Positions 22,799-36,340 of a stretch of DNA of 64,000 bases are shown here, in pieces (positions within the stretch are counted from its first letter, which is position 1; the number at the start of each line of letters is the position of its first letter). This DNA is from Branchinecta lynchi (Eukaryota > Arthropoda > Branchiopoda > Anostraca > Branchinectidae). The notes beneath the pieces were generated by a model. The model was not told the origin of the DNA. It did not search any database and worked only from the letters and a program-made list of their open reading frames with translations. The position numbers were made by a program, and so were the translations under genes. The stretch lies in assembly GCA_023053575.1 (NCBI GenBank), contig JAKZAP010000155.1, positions 1 to 64,000 of the forward strand. The letters run 5' to 3'.

Positions 22799-24223
22799 GA
22801 TTTCCTACTAGGTTTGTTTCCCCACAAGGTTTGTTTTCCCACAAGGTTTGTTTTCTCACAAGGTTTGTTTTCCCACAAGGTTTGTTTCCCCACAAGGTTT
22901 GTTTCCCCACAAGGTTTGTTTTCCCACAAGGTTAGTTTTCCTACAAGGTTTGTTTCCCCACAAGGTTTGTTTCCCCACAAGGTTTGTTTTCCCACAAGGA
23001 TTGTTTTCCCACAAGGTTTGTTTCCCCACAAGGTTTGATTTCCTACTAGGTTTGTTTCCCCACAAGGTTTGTTTTCCCACAAGGATTGTTTTCTCACAAG
23101 GTTTGTTTTCCCACAAGGTTTGTTTCCCCACAAGGTTTGTTTCCCCACAAGGTGTGTTTTCCCACAAGGTTAGTTTTCCCACAAGGTTTGTTTCCCCACA
23201 AGGTTTGTTTTCCCACAAGGATTGTTTTCTCACAAGGTTTGATTTCCTACTAGGTTTGTTTCCCCACAAGGTTTGTTTTCCCACAAGGTTTGTTTTCTCA
23301 CAAGGTTTGTTTTCCCACAAGGTTTGTTTCCCCACAAGGTTTGTTTCCCCACAAGGTTTGTTTTCCCACAAGGTTAGTTTTCCCACAAGGTTTGTTTCCC
23401 CACAAGGTTTGTTTCCCCACAAGGTTTGTTTTCCCACAAGGATTGTTTTCCCACAAGGTTTGTTTCCCCACAAGGTTTGATTTCCTACTAGGTTTGTTTC
23501 CCCACAAGGTTTGTTTTCCCACAAGGATTGTTTTCTCACAAGGTTTGTTTTCCCACAAGGTTTTTTTCCCCACAAGGTTTGTTTCCCCACAAGGTTTGTT
23601 TTCCCACAAGGTTAGTTTTCCCACAAGGTTTGTTTCCCTACAAGGTTTGTTTCCCCACAAGGTTTGTTTTCCCACTGTGTTGGTTTTCCCAAGAGGTTCG
23701 CTTTCCCGCAAGGTTCGCTTTCCCGCAAGGTTGGTTTTCCCACAAGGTTTGTTTTCTCACAAGTTTTGTTTTCCCACTAGGTTTGTTTCCCCACAAGGTT
23801 TGTTTTCTCACAAGGATTGTTTTCCCACAAGGTTTGTTTCCCCACAAGGTGGGTTTTCCCACAAGGTTGGTTTTCCCGCAGGGTTTGTTTTCCCACAAGG
23901 TTAGTTTTCCCGCAAGGTTTGTTTCCCCACAAGGTTTGTTTTCCCACAAGGATTGTTTTCTCACAAGGTTTGATTTCCTACTAGGTTTGTTTCCCCACAA
24001 GGTTTGTTTTCCCACAAGGTTTGTTTTCTCACAAGGTTTGTTTTCCCACAAGGTTTGTTTCCCCACAAGGTTTGTTTCCCCACAAGGTTTGTTTTCCCAC
24101 AAGGTTAGTTTTCCCACAAGGTTTGTTTCAACACAAGGTTTGTTTCCCCACAAGGTTTGTTTTCCCACAAGGATTGTTTTCCCACAAGGTTTGTTTCCCC
24201 ACAAGGTTTGATTTCCTACTAGG
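22799..24223 (+). repeat. Module series marked by GATTTCCTACTAGG pairs, 442- and 731-bp spacing
   Basis: The rare unit variant GATTTCCTACTAGG occurs at 22799, 23037, 23241, 23479, 23972 and 24210. It forms three pairs, each 238 bp (14 units) apart. Successive pairs are displaced by 442 bp (26 units) and 731 bp (43 units). This is a clear record of stepwise multi-unit amplification. A further single copy is at 26011, and an inverted copy is at 38794-38807. Confidence 0.88.
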
Positions 24224-27200
24224 TTTGTTTCCCCACAAGGTTTGTTTTCCCACAAGGATTGTTTTCTCACAAGGTTTGTTTTCCCACAAGGTTTGTTTCC
24301 CCACAAGGTTTGTTTCCCCACAAGGTTTGTTTTCCCACAAGGTTAGTTTTCCCACAAGGTTTGTTTCCCCACAAGGTTTGTTTCCCCACAAGGTTTGTTT
24401 TCCCACAAGGATTGTTTTCTCACAAGGTTTGTTTTCCCACTGTGTTGGTTTTCCCAAGAGGTTCGCTTTCCCGCAAGGTTCGCTTTCCCGCAAGGTTGGT
24501 TTTCCCACAAGGTTTGTTTCTCACAAGGTTTGTTTTCCCACTAGGTTTGTTTCCCCACAAGGTTTGTTTTCTCACAAGGTTTGTTTTCCCACAAGGTTTG
24601 TTTCCCCACAAGGTTTGTTTCCCCACAAGGTTTGTTTTCCCACAAGGATTGTTTTCTCACAAGGTTTGTTTTCCCACTGTGTTGGTTTTCCCAAGAGGTT
24701 CGCTTTCCCGCAAGGTTCGCTTTCCCGCAAGGTTGGTTTTCCCACAAGGTTTGTTTTCTCACAAGGTTTGTTTTCCCACTAGGTTTGTTTCCCCACAAGG
24801 TTTGTTTTCCCATAAGGTTTGTTTCCCCACAAGGTTTGTTTTCCCACTAGGTTTGTTTTCCCATAAGGTTGGTTTTCCCACAAGGTTTGTTTTCTCACAA
24901 GGTGGGTTTTCCCACAAGGTTGGTTTTCCCGCAGGGTTTGTTTTCCCACAAGGTTAGTTTTCCCGCACGGTTTGTTTCCCCACAAGGTTGGTTTTCCCGC
25001 AGGGTTTGTTTTCCCACAAGCTTTGTTTTCCCCCAAGGTTGGTTTTCCCGCAAGGTTGGTTTTAACACAAGGTTTGTTTTCCCACTGTGTTGGTTTTCCC
25101 AAAAGGTTCGCTTTCCCGCAAGGTTGGTTTTCCCACAAGGTTTGTTTCCCCACAAGGTTTGTTTTCCCATAAGGTTTGTTTCCCCACAAGGTTTGTTTTC
25201 CCACTAGGTTTGTTTTCCCATAAGGTTGGTTTTCCCACAAGGTTTGTTTTCTCACAAGGTTTGTTTTCCCACTAGGTTTGTTTCCCCACAAGGTTTGTTT
25301 TCTCACAAGGTTTGTTTTCCCACAAGGTTTGTTTTCCCACAAGGTTTGTTTTCCCACAAGGTTTGTTTTCCCACAAGGTTTGTTTTCCCGAAAGGTTTGT
25401 TTCCCCACAAGGTTGGTTTTCCCACAAGGTTGGTATTCCCGCAGGGTTTGTTTTCCCACAAGTTTAGTTTTCCCGCAAGGTTTGTTTCCCCACAAGGTTT
25501 GTTTTCCCACAAGGATTGTTTTCCCACTAGGTTTGTTTCCCCACAAGGTTTGTTTTCCCACAAGGTTTGTTTTCCCACAAGGATTGTTTTCTCACAAGGT
25601 TTGTTTTCCCACTGTGTTGGTTTTCCCAAAAGGTTCGCTTTCCCGCAAGGTTGGTTTTCCCACAAGGTTGGTTTTCCCGCAGGGTTTGTTTCCCCATAAG
25701 GTTGGTTTTCCCACAAGGTTTGTTTTCTCACAAGGTTTGTTTTCCCACTAGGTTGGTTTTCCCACAAGGTTTGTTTTCCCACAAGGTTTGTTTACCCACA
25801 AGGTTTGTTTTCCCACAAGGTTGGTTTTCCCGCAGGGTTTGTTTTCCCACAAGGTTAGTTTTCCCGAAAGGTTTGTTTCCCCACAAGGTGGGTTTTCCCA
25901 CAAGGTTGGTTTTCCCGCAGGGTTTGTTTTCCCACAAGGTTAGTTTTCCCGCACGGTTTGTTTCCCCACAAGGTTTGTTTTCCCACAAGGATTGTTTTCT
26001 CACAAGGTTTGATTTCCTACTAGGTTTGTTTCCCCACAAGGTTTGTTTTCCCACAAGGTTTGCTCTCCCCCAAGGTTGGTTTTCCCGCAAGGTTGGTTTT
26101 CCCACAAGGTTTGTTTTCCCACTGTGTTGGTTTTCCCAAAAGGTTCGCTTTCCCACAAGGTTGGTTTTCCCACAAGGTTGGTTTTCCCGCAGGGTTGCTT
26201 TACCCATAAGGTTGGTTTTCCCACAAGGTTTGTTTTCTCACAAGGTTTGTTTTCCCACTAGGTTGTTTTTCCCACTAGGTTGGTTTTCCCACAAGGTTTG
26301 TTTTCCCACAAGCTTTGTTTTCCCCCAAGGTTGGTTTTCCCGCAAGGTTGGTTTTAACACAAGGTTTGTTTTCCCACTGTGTTGGTTTTCCCAAAAGGTT
26401 CGCTTTCCCGCAAGGTTGGTTTTCCCAAAAGGTTTGTTTCCCCACAAGGTTTGTTTTCCCATAAGGTTTGTTTCCCCACAAGGTTTGTTTTCCCACTAGG
26501 TTTGTTTTCCCATAAGGTTGGTTTTCCCACAAGGTTTGTTTTCTCACAAGGTTTGTTTTCCCACTAGGTTTGTTTCCCCACAAGGTTTGTTTTCTCACAA
26601 GGTTTGTTTTCCCACAAGGTTTGTTTTCCCACAAGGTTTGTTTTCCCACAAGGTTTGTTTTCCCACAAGGTTTGTTTTCCCGAAAGGTTTTTTTCCCCAC
26701 AAGGTTGGTTTTCCCACAAGGTTGGTATTCCCGCAGGGTTTGTTTTCCCACAAGTTTAGTTTTCCCGCAAGGTTTGTTTCCCCACAAGGTTTGTTTTCCC
26801 ACAAGGATTGTTTTCCCACTAGGTTTGTTTCCCCACAAGGTTTGTTTTCCCACAAGGTTTGTTTTCCCCCAAGGTTGGTTTTCCCGCAAGGTTGGTTTTC
26901 CCACAAGGTTTGTTTTCCCACTGTGTTGGTTTTCCCAAAAGTTTCGCTTTCCCACAAGGTTGGTTTTCCCACAAGGTTGGTTTTCCCGCAGGGTTGCTTT
27001 CCCCATAAGGTTGGTTTTCCCACAAGGTTTGTTTTCTCACAAGGTTTGTTTTCCCACTAGGTTGTTTTTTCCCACTAGGTTGGTTTTTCCCACAAGGTTT
27101 GTTTTCCCACAAGCTTTGTTTTCCCCCAAGGTTGGTTTTCCCGCAAGGTTGGTTTTCCCACAAGGTTTGTTTTCCCACTGTGTTGGTTTTCCCAAAAGGT

Positions 27201-30200
27201 TCGCTTTCCCGCAAGGTTGGTTTTCCCACAAGGTTTGTTTCCCCACAAGGTTCTTTTTCCCATAAGGTTTGTTTTCCCACAAGGTTTGTTTTCCCACAAG
27301 GTTTGTTTTCCCACAAGGTTTGTTTTCCCACAAGGTTTGTTTTCCCACAAGGTTTGTTTTCTCGCAAGGTTGGTTTTCCCACAAGGTTTGTGTTCCCACT
27401 GTGTTGGTTTTCCCAAAAGGTTCGCTTTCCCACAAGGTTGGTTTTCCCACAAGGTTGGTTTTCCCGCAGGGTTGCTTTCCCCATAAGGTTTGTTTTCCCA
27501 CAAGGTTTGTTTTCCCACAAGGTTTGTTTTCCCACAAGGTTTGTTTTCCCACAAGGTTTGTTTTCCCGAAAGGTTTGTTTCCCCACAAGGTTGGTTTTCC
27601 TACATGGTTGGTTTTCCCGCAGGGTTTGTTTTCCCACAAGGTTAGTTTTCCCGCAAGGTTAGTTTCCCCGCAAGGTTTGTTTTCCCACAAGGATTGTTTT
27701 CTCACAAGGTTTGTTTTCCCAAAAGGTTGGTTTTCCCGCAAGGTTGGTTTTCCCACAAGGTTTGTTTTCCCACTGTGTTGGTTTTCCCAAAAGGTTCGCT
27801 TTCCCACAAGGTTGGTTTTCCCACAAGGTTGGTTTTCCCGCAGGGTTGCTTTCCCCATAAGGTTTGTTTTCCCACAAGGTTTGTTTTCCCACAAGGTTTG
27901 TTTTCCCACAAGGTTGGTTTTCCCGAAAGGTTTGTTTCCCCACAAGGTTGGTTTTACCGCAGGTTTTGTTTTCCCACAAGGTTAGTTTTCCCGCAAGGTT
28001 TGTTTTCCCACAAGGTTAGTTTTCCCACAAGGTTTTTTTCCCACTGTGTTGGTTTTCCCAAAAGGTTCGCTTTCCCACAAGGTTGGTTTTCCCATAAGGT
28101 TGGTTTTCCCGCAGGGTTGCTTTCCACAAGGTTTGTTTCCCCACAAGGTTTGTTTCCCCACAAGGTTTGTTTTCCCACAAGGATTGTTTTCTCACAAGGT
28201 TTGTTTTCCCACAAGGTTTGTTTCCCCACAAGGTTTGTTTCCCCACAAGGTTTGTTTTCCCACAAGGTTAGTTTTCCCACAAGGTTTGTTTCCCCACAAG
28301 GTTTGTTTCCCCACAAGGTTTGTTTTCCCACAAGGATTGTTTTCTCACAAGGTTTGTTTTCCCACTGTGTTGGTTTTCCCAAGAGGTTCGCTTTCCCGCA
28401 AGGTTGGTTTTCCCACAAGGTTTGTTTTCTCACAAGGTTTGTTTTCCCACTAGGTTTGTTTCCCCACAAGGTTTGTTTTCTCACAAGGTTTGTTTTCCCA
28501 CAAGGTTTGTTTCCCCACAAGGTTTGTTTCCCCACAAGGTTTGTTTTCCCACAAGTATGGTTTTCTCACAAGGTTTGTTTTCCCACTGTGTTGGTTTTCC
28601 CAAGAGGTTCGCTTTCCCGCAAGGTTCGCTTTCCCGCAAGGTTGGTTTTCCCACAAGGTTTGTTTTCTCACAAGGTTTGTTTTCCCACTAGGTTTGTTTC
28701 CCCACAAGGTTTGTTTTCTCACAAGGTTTGTTTTCCCACAAGGTTTGTTTTCCCACAAGGTTTGTTTTCCCACAAGGTTTGTTTTGCAACAAGGTTGGTT
28801 TTCCAGAAGGTTTGTTTCCCCACAAGGTTGGTTTTCCCACAAGGTTTGTTTTCCCGCAGGGTTTGTTTTCCCACAAGGTTAGTTTTCCCGCAAGGTTTGT
28901 TTTCCCACAAGGTTAGTTTTCCCACAAGGTTTGTTTCCCCACAAGGTTTGTTTCCCCACAAGGTTTGTTTTCCCACAAGGATTGTTTTCTAACAAGGTTT
29001 GTTTTCCCACTGTGTTGGTTTTCCCAAAAGGTTCGCTTTCCCGCAAGGTTGGTTTTCCCACAAGGTTGGTTTTCCCGCAGGGTTTGTTTCCCCATAAGGT
29101 TGGTTTTCCCACAAGGTTTGTTTTCTCACAAGGTTTGTTTTCCCACTAGGTTGGTTTTCCCACAAGGTTTGTTTTCCCACAAGGTTTGTTTACCCACAAC
29201 TTTTGTTTTCCCCCAAGGTTGGTTTTCCCGCAAGGTTGGTTTTCCCATAAGGTTGGTTTTCCCACAAGGTTGGTTTTCCCGCAAGGTTAGTTTTCTGACA
29301 AGGTCTGATTTAACACAATGTTTGTTTTCCCACAAAGTTGGTTTTCCCGAAAGGTTTGTTTCCCCACAAGGTTGGTTTTCCCACAAGGTTGGTTTTCCCG
29401 CAGGGTTTGTTTTCCCACAAGGTTAGTTTTCCCGCAAGGTTTGTTTTCCCACAAGGTTGGTTTTCCCGAAAGGTTTGTTTCCCCACAAGGTTGGTTTTCC
29501 CACAAGGTTGGTTTTCCCTCAGGGTTTGTTTTCCCACAAGGTTAGTTTTCCCGCAAGGTTTGTTTCCCCACAAGGTTTGTTTTCCCACAAGGTTTGTTTT
29601 CCCACTGTGTTGGTTTTCCCAAAAGGTTCGCTTTCCCCCAAGGTTGGTTTTCCCACAAGGTTGGTTTTCCCACAAGGTTGGTTTTCCCGCAGGGTTGCTT
29701 TCCCTATAAGGTTGGTTTTCCCACAAGGTTTGTTTTCTCACAAGGTTTGTTTTCCCACTAGGTTGTTTTTCCCACTAGGTTGGTTTTTCCCACAAGGTTT
29801 GTTTTCCCACAAGCTTTGTTTTTCCCCAAGGTTGGTTTTCCCGCAGGGTTTGTTTTCCCACAAGGTTAGTTTTCCCACAAGGTTTGTTTCCCCACAAGGT
29901 TTGTTTTCCCACAAGGTTTGTTTTCCCACTGTGTTGGTTTTCCCAAAAGGTTCGCTTTCCCACAAGGTTGGTTTTCCCACAAGGTTGGTTTTCCCGCAGG
30001 GTTGCTTTCCCCATAAGGTTGGTTTTCCAACAAGGTTTGTTTTCTCACAAGGTTTGTTTTCCCACTAGGTTGTTTTTCCCACTAGGTTGGTTTTCCGAAA
30101 AGGTTTGTTTTCCCACAAGCTTTGTTTTCCCCCAAGGTTGGTTTTCCCGCAAGGTTGGTTTACCCAAAAGGTTTGTTTTCCCACTGTGTTGGTTTTCCCA

Positions 30201-33200
30201 AAAGGTTCTCTTTCCCAAAAGGTTCGCTTTCCCGCAAGGTTGGTTTTCCCACAAGGTTTGTTTCCCCACAAGGTTTGTTTTCCCACAAGGTTTGTTTTCC
30301 CACAAGGTTGGTTTTTCCGAAAGGTTTGTTTCCCCACAAGGTTGGTTTTCCCACAAGGTTGATTTTCCCGCAGGGTATGTTTTCCCACAAGGTTAGTTTT
30401 CCCTTAAGGTTTGTTTCCCCACAAGGTTTGTTTTCCCACAAGGTTTGTTTTCCCACAAGGTTGGTTTTCCCGAAAGGTTTGTTTCCCCACAAGGTTGGTT
30501 TTCCCACAAGGTTGGTTTTCCCGCAGGGTTTGTTTTCCCACAAGGTTAGTTTTCCCGCAAGGTTTGTTTCCCCACAAGGTTTGTTTTCCCACAAGGTTTG
30601 TTTTCCCACAAGGTTTGTTTTGCAACAAGGTTGGTTTTCCAGAAAGGTTTGTTTCCCCACAAGGTTGGTTTTCCCACAAGGTTTGTTTTCCCGCAGGGTT
30701 TGTTTTCCCACAAGGTTAGTTTTCCCGCAAGGTTTGTTTTCCCACAAGGTTAGTTTTCCCACAAGGTTTGTTTCCCCACAAGGTTTGTTTCCCCACAAGG
30801 TTTGTTTTACCACAAGGATTGTTTTCTCACAAGGTTTGTTTTCCTACTGTGTTGGTTTTCCCAAAAGGTTCGCTTTCCCGCAAGGTTGGTTTTCCCACAA
30901 GGTTGGTTTTCCCGCAGGGTTTGTTTCCCCATAAGGTTGGTTTTCCCACAAGGTTTGTTTTCTCACAAGGTTTGTTTTCCCACTAGGTTGGTTTTCCCAC
31001 AAGGTTTGTTTTCCCACAAGGTTTGTTTACCCACAAGGTTTGTTTTCCCCCAAGGTTGGTTTTCCCGCAAGTTTGGTTTTCCCATAAGGTTGGTTTTCCC
31101 ACAAGGTTGGTTTTCCCGCAAGGTTAGTTTTCCGACAAGGTCTGATTTAACACAATGTTTGTTTTCCCACAAGGTTGGTTTTCCCGCAAGGTTTGTTTTC
31201 CCACAAGGTTGGTTTTCCCGAAAGGTTTGTTTCCCCACAAGGTTGGTTTTCCCACAAGGTTGGTTTTCCCGCAGGGTTTGTTTTCCCACAAGGTTAGTTT
31301 TCCCGCAAGGTTTGTTTCCCCACAAGGTTTGTTTTCCCACAAGGTTTGTTTTCCCACTTTGTTGGTTTTCCCAAAAGGTTCGCTTTCCCACAAGGTTGGT
31401 TTTCCCACAAGGTTGGTTTTCCCACAAGGTTGGTTTTCCCGCAGGGTTGCTTTCCCTATAAGGTTGGTTTTCCCACAAGGTTTGTTTTCTCACAAGGTTT
31501 GTTTTCCCACTAGGTTGTTTTTCCCACTAGGCTGGTTTTTCCCCCAAGGTTTGTTTTCCCACAAGCTTTGTTTTCCCCCAAGGTTGGTTTTCCCGCAGGG
31601 TTTGTTTTCCCACAAGGTTAGTTTTCCCGCAAGGTTTGTTTCCCCACAAGGTTTGTTTTCCCACAAGGTTTGTTTTCCCACTGTGTTGGTTTTCCCAAAA
31701 GGTTCGCTTTCCCACAAGGTTGGTTTTCCCACAAGGTTGGTTTTCCCGCAGGGTTGCTTTCCCCATAAGGTTGGTTTTCCAACAAGGTTTGTTTTCTCAC
31801 AAGGTTTGTTTTCCCACTAGGTTGTTTTTCCCACTAGGTTGGTTTTCCGAAAAGGTTTGTTTTCCCACAAGCTTTGTTTTCCCCCAAGGTTGGTTTTCCC
31901 GCAAGGTTGGTTTACCCAAAAGGTTTGTTTTCCCACTGTGTTGGTTTTCCCAAAAGGTTATCTTTCCCAAAAGGTTCGCTTTCCCGCAAGGTTGGTTTTC
32001 CCACAAGGTTTGTTTCCCCACAAGGTTTGTTTTCCCACAAGGTTTGTTTTCCCACAAGGTTGGTTTTTCCGAAAGGTTTGTTTCCCCACAAGGTTGGTTT
32101 TCCCACAAGGTTGGTTTTCCCGCAGGGTTTGTTTTCCCACAAGGTTAGTTTTCCCTTAAGGTTTGTTTCCCCACAAGGTTTGTTTTCCCACAAGGTTTGT
32201 TTTCCCACAAGGTTGGTTTTCCCGAAAGGTTTGTTTCCCCACAAGGTTGGTTTTCCCGCAGGGTTTGTTTTCCCACAAGGTTAGTTTTCCCGCAAGGTTT
32301 GTTTGCCCACAAGGTTTGTTTTCCCACTGTGTTGGTTTTCCCAAAAGGTTCGCTTTCCCACAAGGTTGGTTTTCCCACAAGGTTTGTTTTCCCACAAGGT
32401 TAGTTTTCCCACAAGGTTTGTTTCCCCACAAGGTTTGTTTCCCCACAAGGTTTGTTTTCCCACAAGGTTTGTTTTCCTCCAAGGTTGGTTTTCCCGCAAG
32501 GTTGGTTTTCCCACAAGGTTTGTTTTCCCACTGTGTTGGTTTTCCCAAAAGGTTCGCTTTCCCACAAGGTTGGTTTTCCCACAAGGTTGGTTTTCCCGCA
32601 GGGTTGCTTTCCCCATAAGGTTTGTTTTCCCACTAGGTTGTTTTTCCCACTAGGTTGGTCTTCCCACAAGGTTTGTTTTCCCACAAGCTTTGTTTTCCCC
32701 CAAGGTTGGTTTTCCCGCAAGGTTGGTTTTCCCACAAGGTTTGTTTTCCCACTTTGTTGGTTTTCCCGAAAGGTTCGCTTTCCCGCAAGGTTGGTTTTCC
32801 CACAAGGTTTGTTTCCCCACAAGGTTTGTTTTCCCACAAGGTTTGTTTTCCCACAAGGTTGGTTTTCCCGAAAGGTTTGTTTCCCCACAAGGTTGGTTTT
32901 CCCACAAGGTTGGTTTTCCCGCAGGGTTTGTTTTCCCACAAGGTTAGTTTTCCCGCAAGGTTTGTTTCCCCACAAGGTTTGTTTTCCCCCAAGGTTGGTT
33001 TTCCCGCAAGGTTGGTTTTCCCACAAGGTTTGTTTTCCCACTTTGTTGGTTTTCCCAAAAGGTTCGCTTTCCCACAAGGTTCGTTTTCCCACAAGGTTGG
33101 TTTTCCCACAAGGTTGGTTTTCCCGCAGGGTTGCTTTCCCCATAAGGTTGGTTTTCCCACAAGGTTTGTTTTCTCACAAGGTTTGTTTTCCCACTAGGTT

Positions 33201-34314
33201 GTTTTTCCCACTAGGTTGGTTTTCCGAAAAGGTTTGTTTTCCCACAAGCTTTGTTTTCCCCCAAGGTTGGTTTTCCCGCAAGGTTGGTTTTCCCACAAGG
33301 TTTGTTTTCCCACTGTGTTGGTTTTCCCAAAAGGTTCGCTTTCCCGCAAGGCTGGTTTTCCCACAAGGTTTGTTTCCCCACAATGTTTGTTTTCTCACAA
33401 GGTTTGTTTTCCCACAAGGTTAATTTTCCCGAAAGGTTTGTTTCCCCACAAGGTTGGTTTTCCCACAAGGCTGGTTTTCCCGCAGGGTTTGTTTTCCCAC
33501 AAGGTTAGTTTTCCCGCAAGGTTTGTTTTCCCACAAGCTTAGTTTTCCCACAAGGTTTGTTTCCCCACAAGGTTTGTTTCCCCACAAGGTTTGTTTTCCC
33601 ACAAGGATTGTTTTCTCACAAGGTTTGTTTTCCCACTGTGTTGGTTTTCCCAAAAGGTTCGCTTTCCCGCAAGGTTCGCTTTCCCACAAGGTTTGTTTTC
33701 CCACAAGCTTTGTTTTCCTCCAAGGTTGGTTTTCCCGCAAGGTTGGTTTTCCCACAAGGTTTGTTTTCCCACTTTGTTGGTTTTCCCAAAAGGTTCGCTT
33801 TCCCGCAAGGTTGGTTTTCCCACAAGGTTTGTTTCCCCACAAGGTTTGTTTTCCCACAAGGTTTGTTTTCCCACAAGGTTGGTTTTCCCGAAAGGTTTAT
33901 TTCCCCACAAGGTTGGTTTTCCCACAAGGTTGGTTTTCCCGCAGGGTTTGTTTTCCCACAAGGTTAGTTTTCCCGCAAGGTTTGTTTCCCCACAAGGTTT
34001 GTTTTCCCACAAGGATTGTTTTCTCACAAGGTTTGTTTTCCCACTAGGTTTGTTTCCCCACAAGGTTTGTTTTCCCACAAGGTTTGTTTTCCCCCAAGGT
34101 TGGTTTTCCCGCAAGGTTGGTTTTCCCACAAGGTTTGTTTTCCCACTGTGTTGGTTGTCCCAAAAGGTTCGCTTTCCCGCAAGGTTGGTTTTCCCCCAAG
34201 GTTTGTTTTCCCGCAGGGTTTGTTTTCCCACAAGGTTAGTTTTCCCGCAAGGTTTGTTTTCCCACAAGGTTAGTTTTCCCACAAGGTTTGTTTCCCCACA
34301 AGGTTTGTTTCCCC

Positions 34315-34317
34315 AAC
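34315..34317. other. Array orientation switch 1: forward to inverted
   Basis: The forward unit ends GGTTTGTTTCCCC at 34314 and the complementary strand unit begins GAAAGCGAACC at 34318, with only AAC between. The flanks GGTTTGTTT and AAAGCGAACC face each other as an imperfect inverted repeat, so the junction is a fold-back. Confidence 0.92.
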
Positions 34318-36323
34318 GAAAGCGAACCTTTTGGGAAAACCAACACAGTGGGAAAACAAACCTTGTGGGAAAACCAACCTTGCGGGAAAACCAACCTTGG
34401 GGGAAAACAAAGCTTGTGGGAAAACAAACCTTTTCGGAAAACCAACCTAGTGGGAAAAACAACCTAGTGGGAAAAAAACCTTGTGAGAAAACAAACCTTG
34501 TGGGAAAACCAACCTTATGGGGAAAGCAACCCTGCGGGAAAACCAACCTTGTGGGAAAACCAACCTTGTGGGAAAACGAACCTTGTGGGAAAGCGAACCT
34601 TTTGGGAAAACTAACACAGTGGGAAAACAAACCTTGTGGGAAAACCAACCGTGCGGGAAAACCAACCTTGGGAAAAAACAAACCTTGTGGGAAAACAAAC
34701 CTTGTGGGGAAACAAACCTAGTGGGAAAACAAACCTTGTGAGAAAACAATCCTTGTGGGAAAACAAACCTTGTGGGGAAACAAACCTTGCGGGTAAACTA
34801 ACCTTGTGGGAAAACAAACCCTGCGGGAAAACCAACCTTGTGGGAAAACCAACCTTGTCGGGAAACAAACCTTTCGGGAAAACAAACCTTGTGGGAAAAC
34901 AAACCTTGTAGGAAAACAAACCTTGTGGGGAAACAAACCTTGTGGGAAAACCAACCTTGCGGGAAAGCGAACCTTTTGGGAAAACCAACAAAGTGGGAAA
35001 ACAAACCTTGTGGGAAAACCAACCTTGCGGGAAAACCAACCTTGGGGGAAAACAAAGCTTGTGGGAAAACAAACCTTGTGGGAAGACCAACCTAGTGGGA
35101 AACACAACCTAGTGGGAAAACAAACCTTATGGGGAAAGCAACCCTGCGGGAAAACCAACCTTGTGGGAAAACCAACCTTGTGGGAAAGCGAACCTTTTGG
35201 GAAAAACCAACACAGTGGGAAAACCAACCTTGTGGGAAAACCAACCTTGCGGGAAAACCAACCTTGGGGGAAAACAAACCTTGTGGGAAAACAAACCTTG
35301 TGGGGAAACAAACCTTGTGGGGAAACAAACCTTGTGGGAAAACTAACCTTGTGGGAAAACAAACCTTGTGGGAAAACCAACCTTGTGGGAAAGCGAACCT
35401 TTTGGGAAAACCAACACAGTGGGAAAACAAACCTTGTGGGAAAACAAACCTTGTGGGGAAACAAACCTTGCGGGAAAACTAACCTTGTGGGAAACAAACC
35501 CTGCGGGAAAACCAACCTTGTGGGGAAACAAACCTTTCGGGAAAACCAACCTTGTGGGAAAACAAACCTTATGGGGAAAGCAACCCTGCGGGAAAACCAA
35601 CCTTGTGGGAAAACCAACTTTGTGGGAAAGCGAACCTTTTGGGAAAACCAACACAGTGGGAAAACAAACCTTGTGGGAAAACCAACCATCCGGGAAAACC
35701 AACCTTTGGGGAAAACAAACCTTGTGGGAAAACACACCTTGTGGGGAAACAAACCTAGTGGGAAAACAAACCTTGTGAGAAAACAACCCTTGTGGGAAAA
35801 CAAACCTTGTGGGGAAACAAACCTTTCGGGGAAACTAACCTTGTGGGAAAACAAACCCTGCGGGAAAACGAACCTTGTGGGAAAACCAACCTTATGGGGA
35901 AACAAACCCTGCGGGAAAACCAACCTTGTGGGAAAACCAACCTTGCGGGAAAGCGAACCTTTTGGGAAAACCAACACAGTGGGAAAACAAACCTTGTGAG
36001 AAAACAATCCTTGTGGGAAAACAAACCTTGTGGGGAAACAAACCTTGTGGGGAAACAAACCTTGTGGGAAAACTAACCTTGTGGGAAAACAAACCTTGCG
36101 GGAAAACTAACCTTGTGGGAAAATAAACCCTGCGGGAAAACCAACCTTGTGAGAAAACCAACCTTGTGGGGAAACAAACCTTTCGGGAAAACAAACCTTG
36201 TGGGAAAACAAACCTTGTGGGAAAACAAACCTTGTGGGAAAACAAACCTTATGGGGAAAGCAACCCTGCGGGAAAACCAACCTTGTGGGAAAACCAACCT
36301 TGTGGGAAAGCGAACCTTTTGGG
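34318..36323 (-). repeat. 17-bp satellite array, inverted block C
   Basis: About 2.0 kb in which the plus strand reads TTGTGGGAAAACAAACC, the reverse complement of the canonical unit. The same variant repertoire is present (TGCGGG, TGTGAG, TTTCGGG, TAGTGGG, CACAGTGGG), so it is an inverted piece of the same array and not a different satellite. Confidence 0.97.
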
Positions 36324-36340
36324 TTGTTTTGTTTTTTCGT
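36324..36340. other. Array orientation switch 2: 17-bp T-rich spacer between inverted and forward units
   Basis: The inverted block ends CGAACCTTTTGGG. A spacer reading TTGTTTTGTTTTTTCGT (36324-36340) does not fit any recurrent unit variant, and the forward array then resumes with TTGTTTTCCCACAAGG. The arms on either side are complementary, so the spacer would be the loop of a hairpin. Confidence 0.85.

Larger units (their letters stand above)
6525..34314 (+). repeat. 17-bp satellite array, forward block B
   Basis: About 27.8 kb of the same unit in the same orientation as block A. It contains the clearest higher-order structure in the window (modules of about 1.3 kb from 6.5 to 14.1 kb, a 1309-bp duplication at 16.7-18.9 kb, and a 442/731-bp module series at 22.8-24.3 kb). 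Occasional units of 16 bp (CCCAAAGG, e.g. near 6806) or 18 bp (CCCTACAAGG, e.g. near 7417) shift the phase. No unique sequence was seen inside. Confidence 0.98.
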
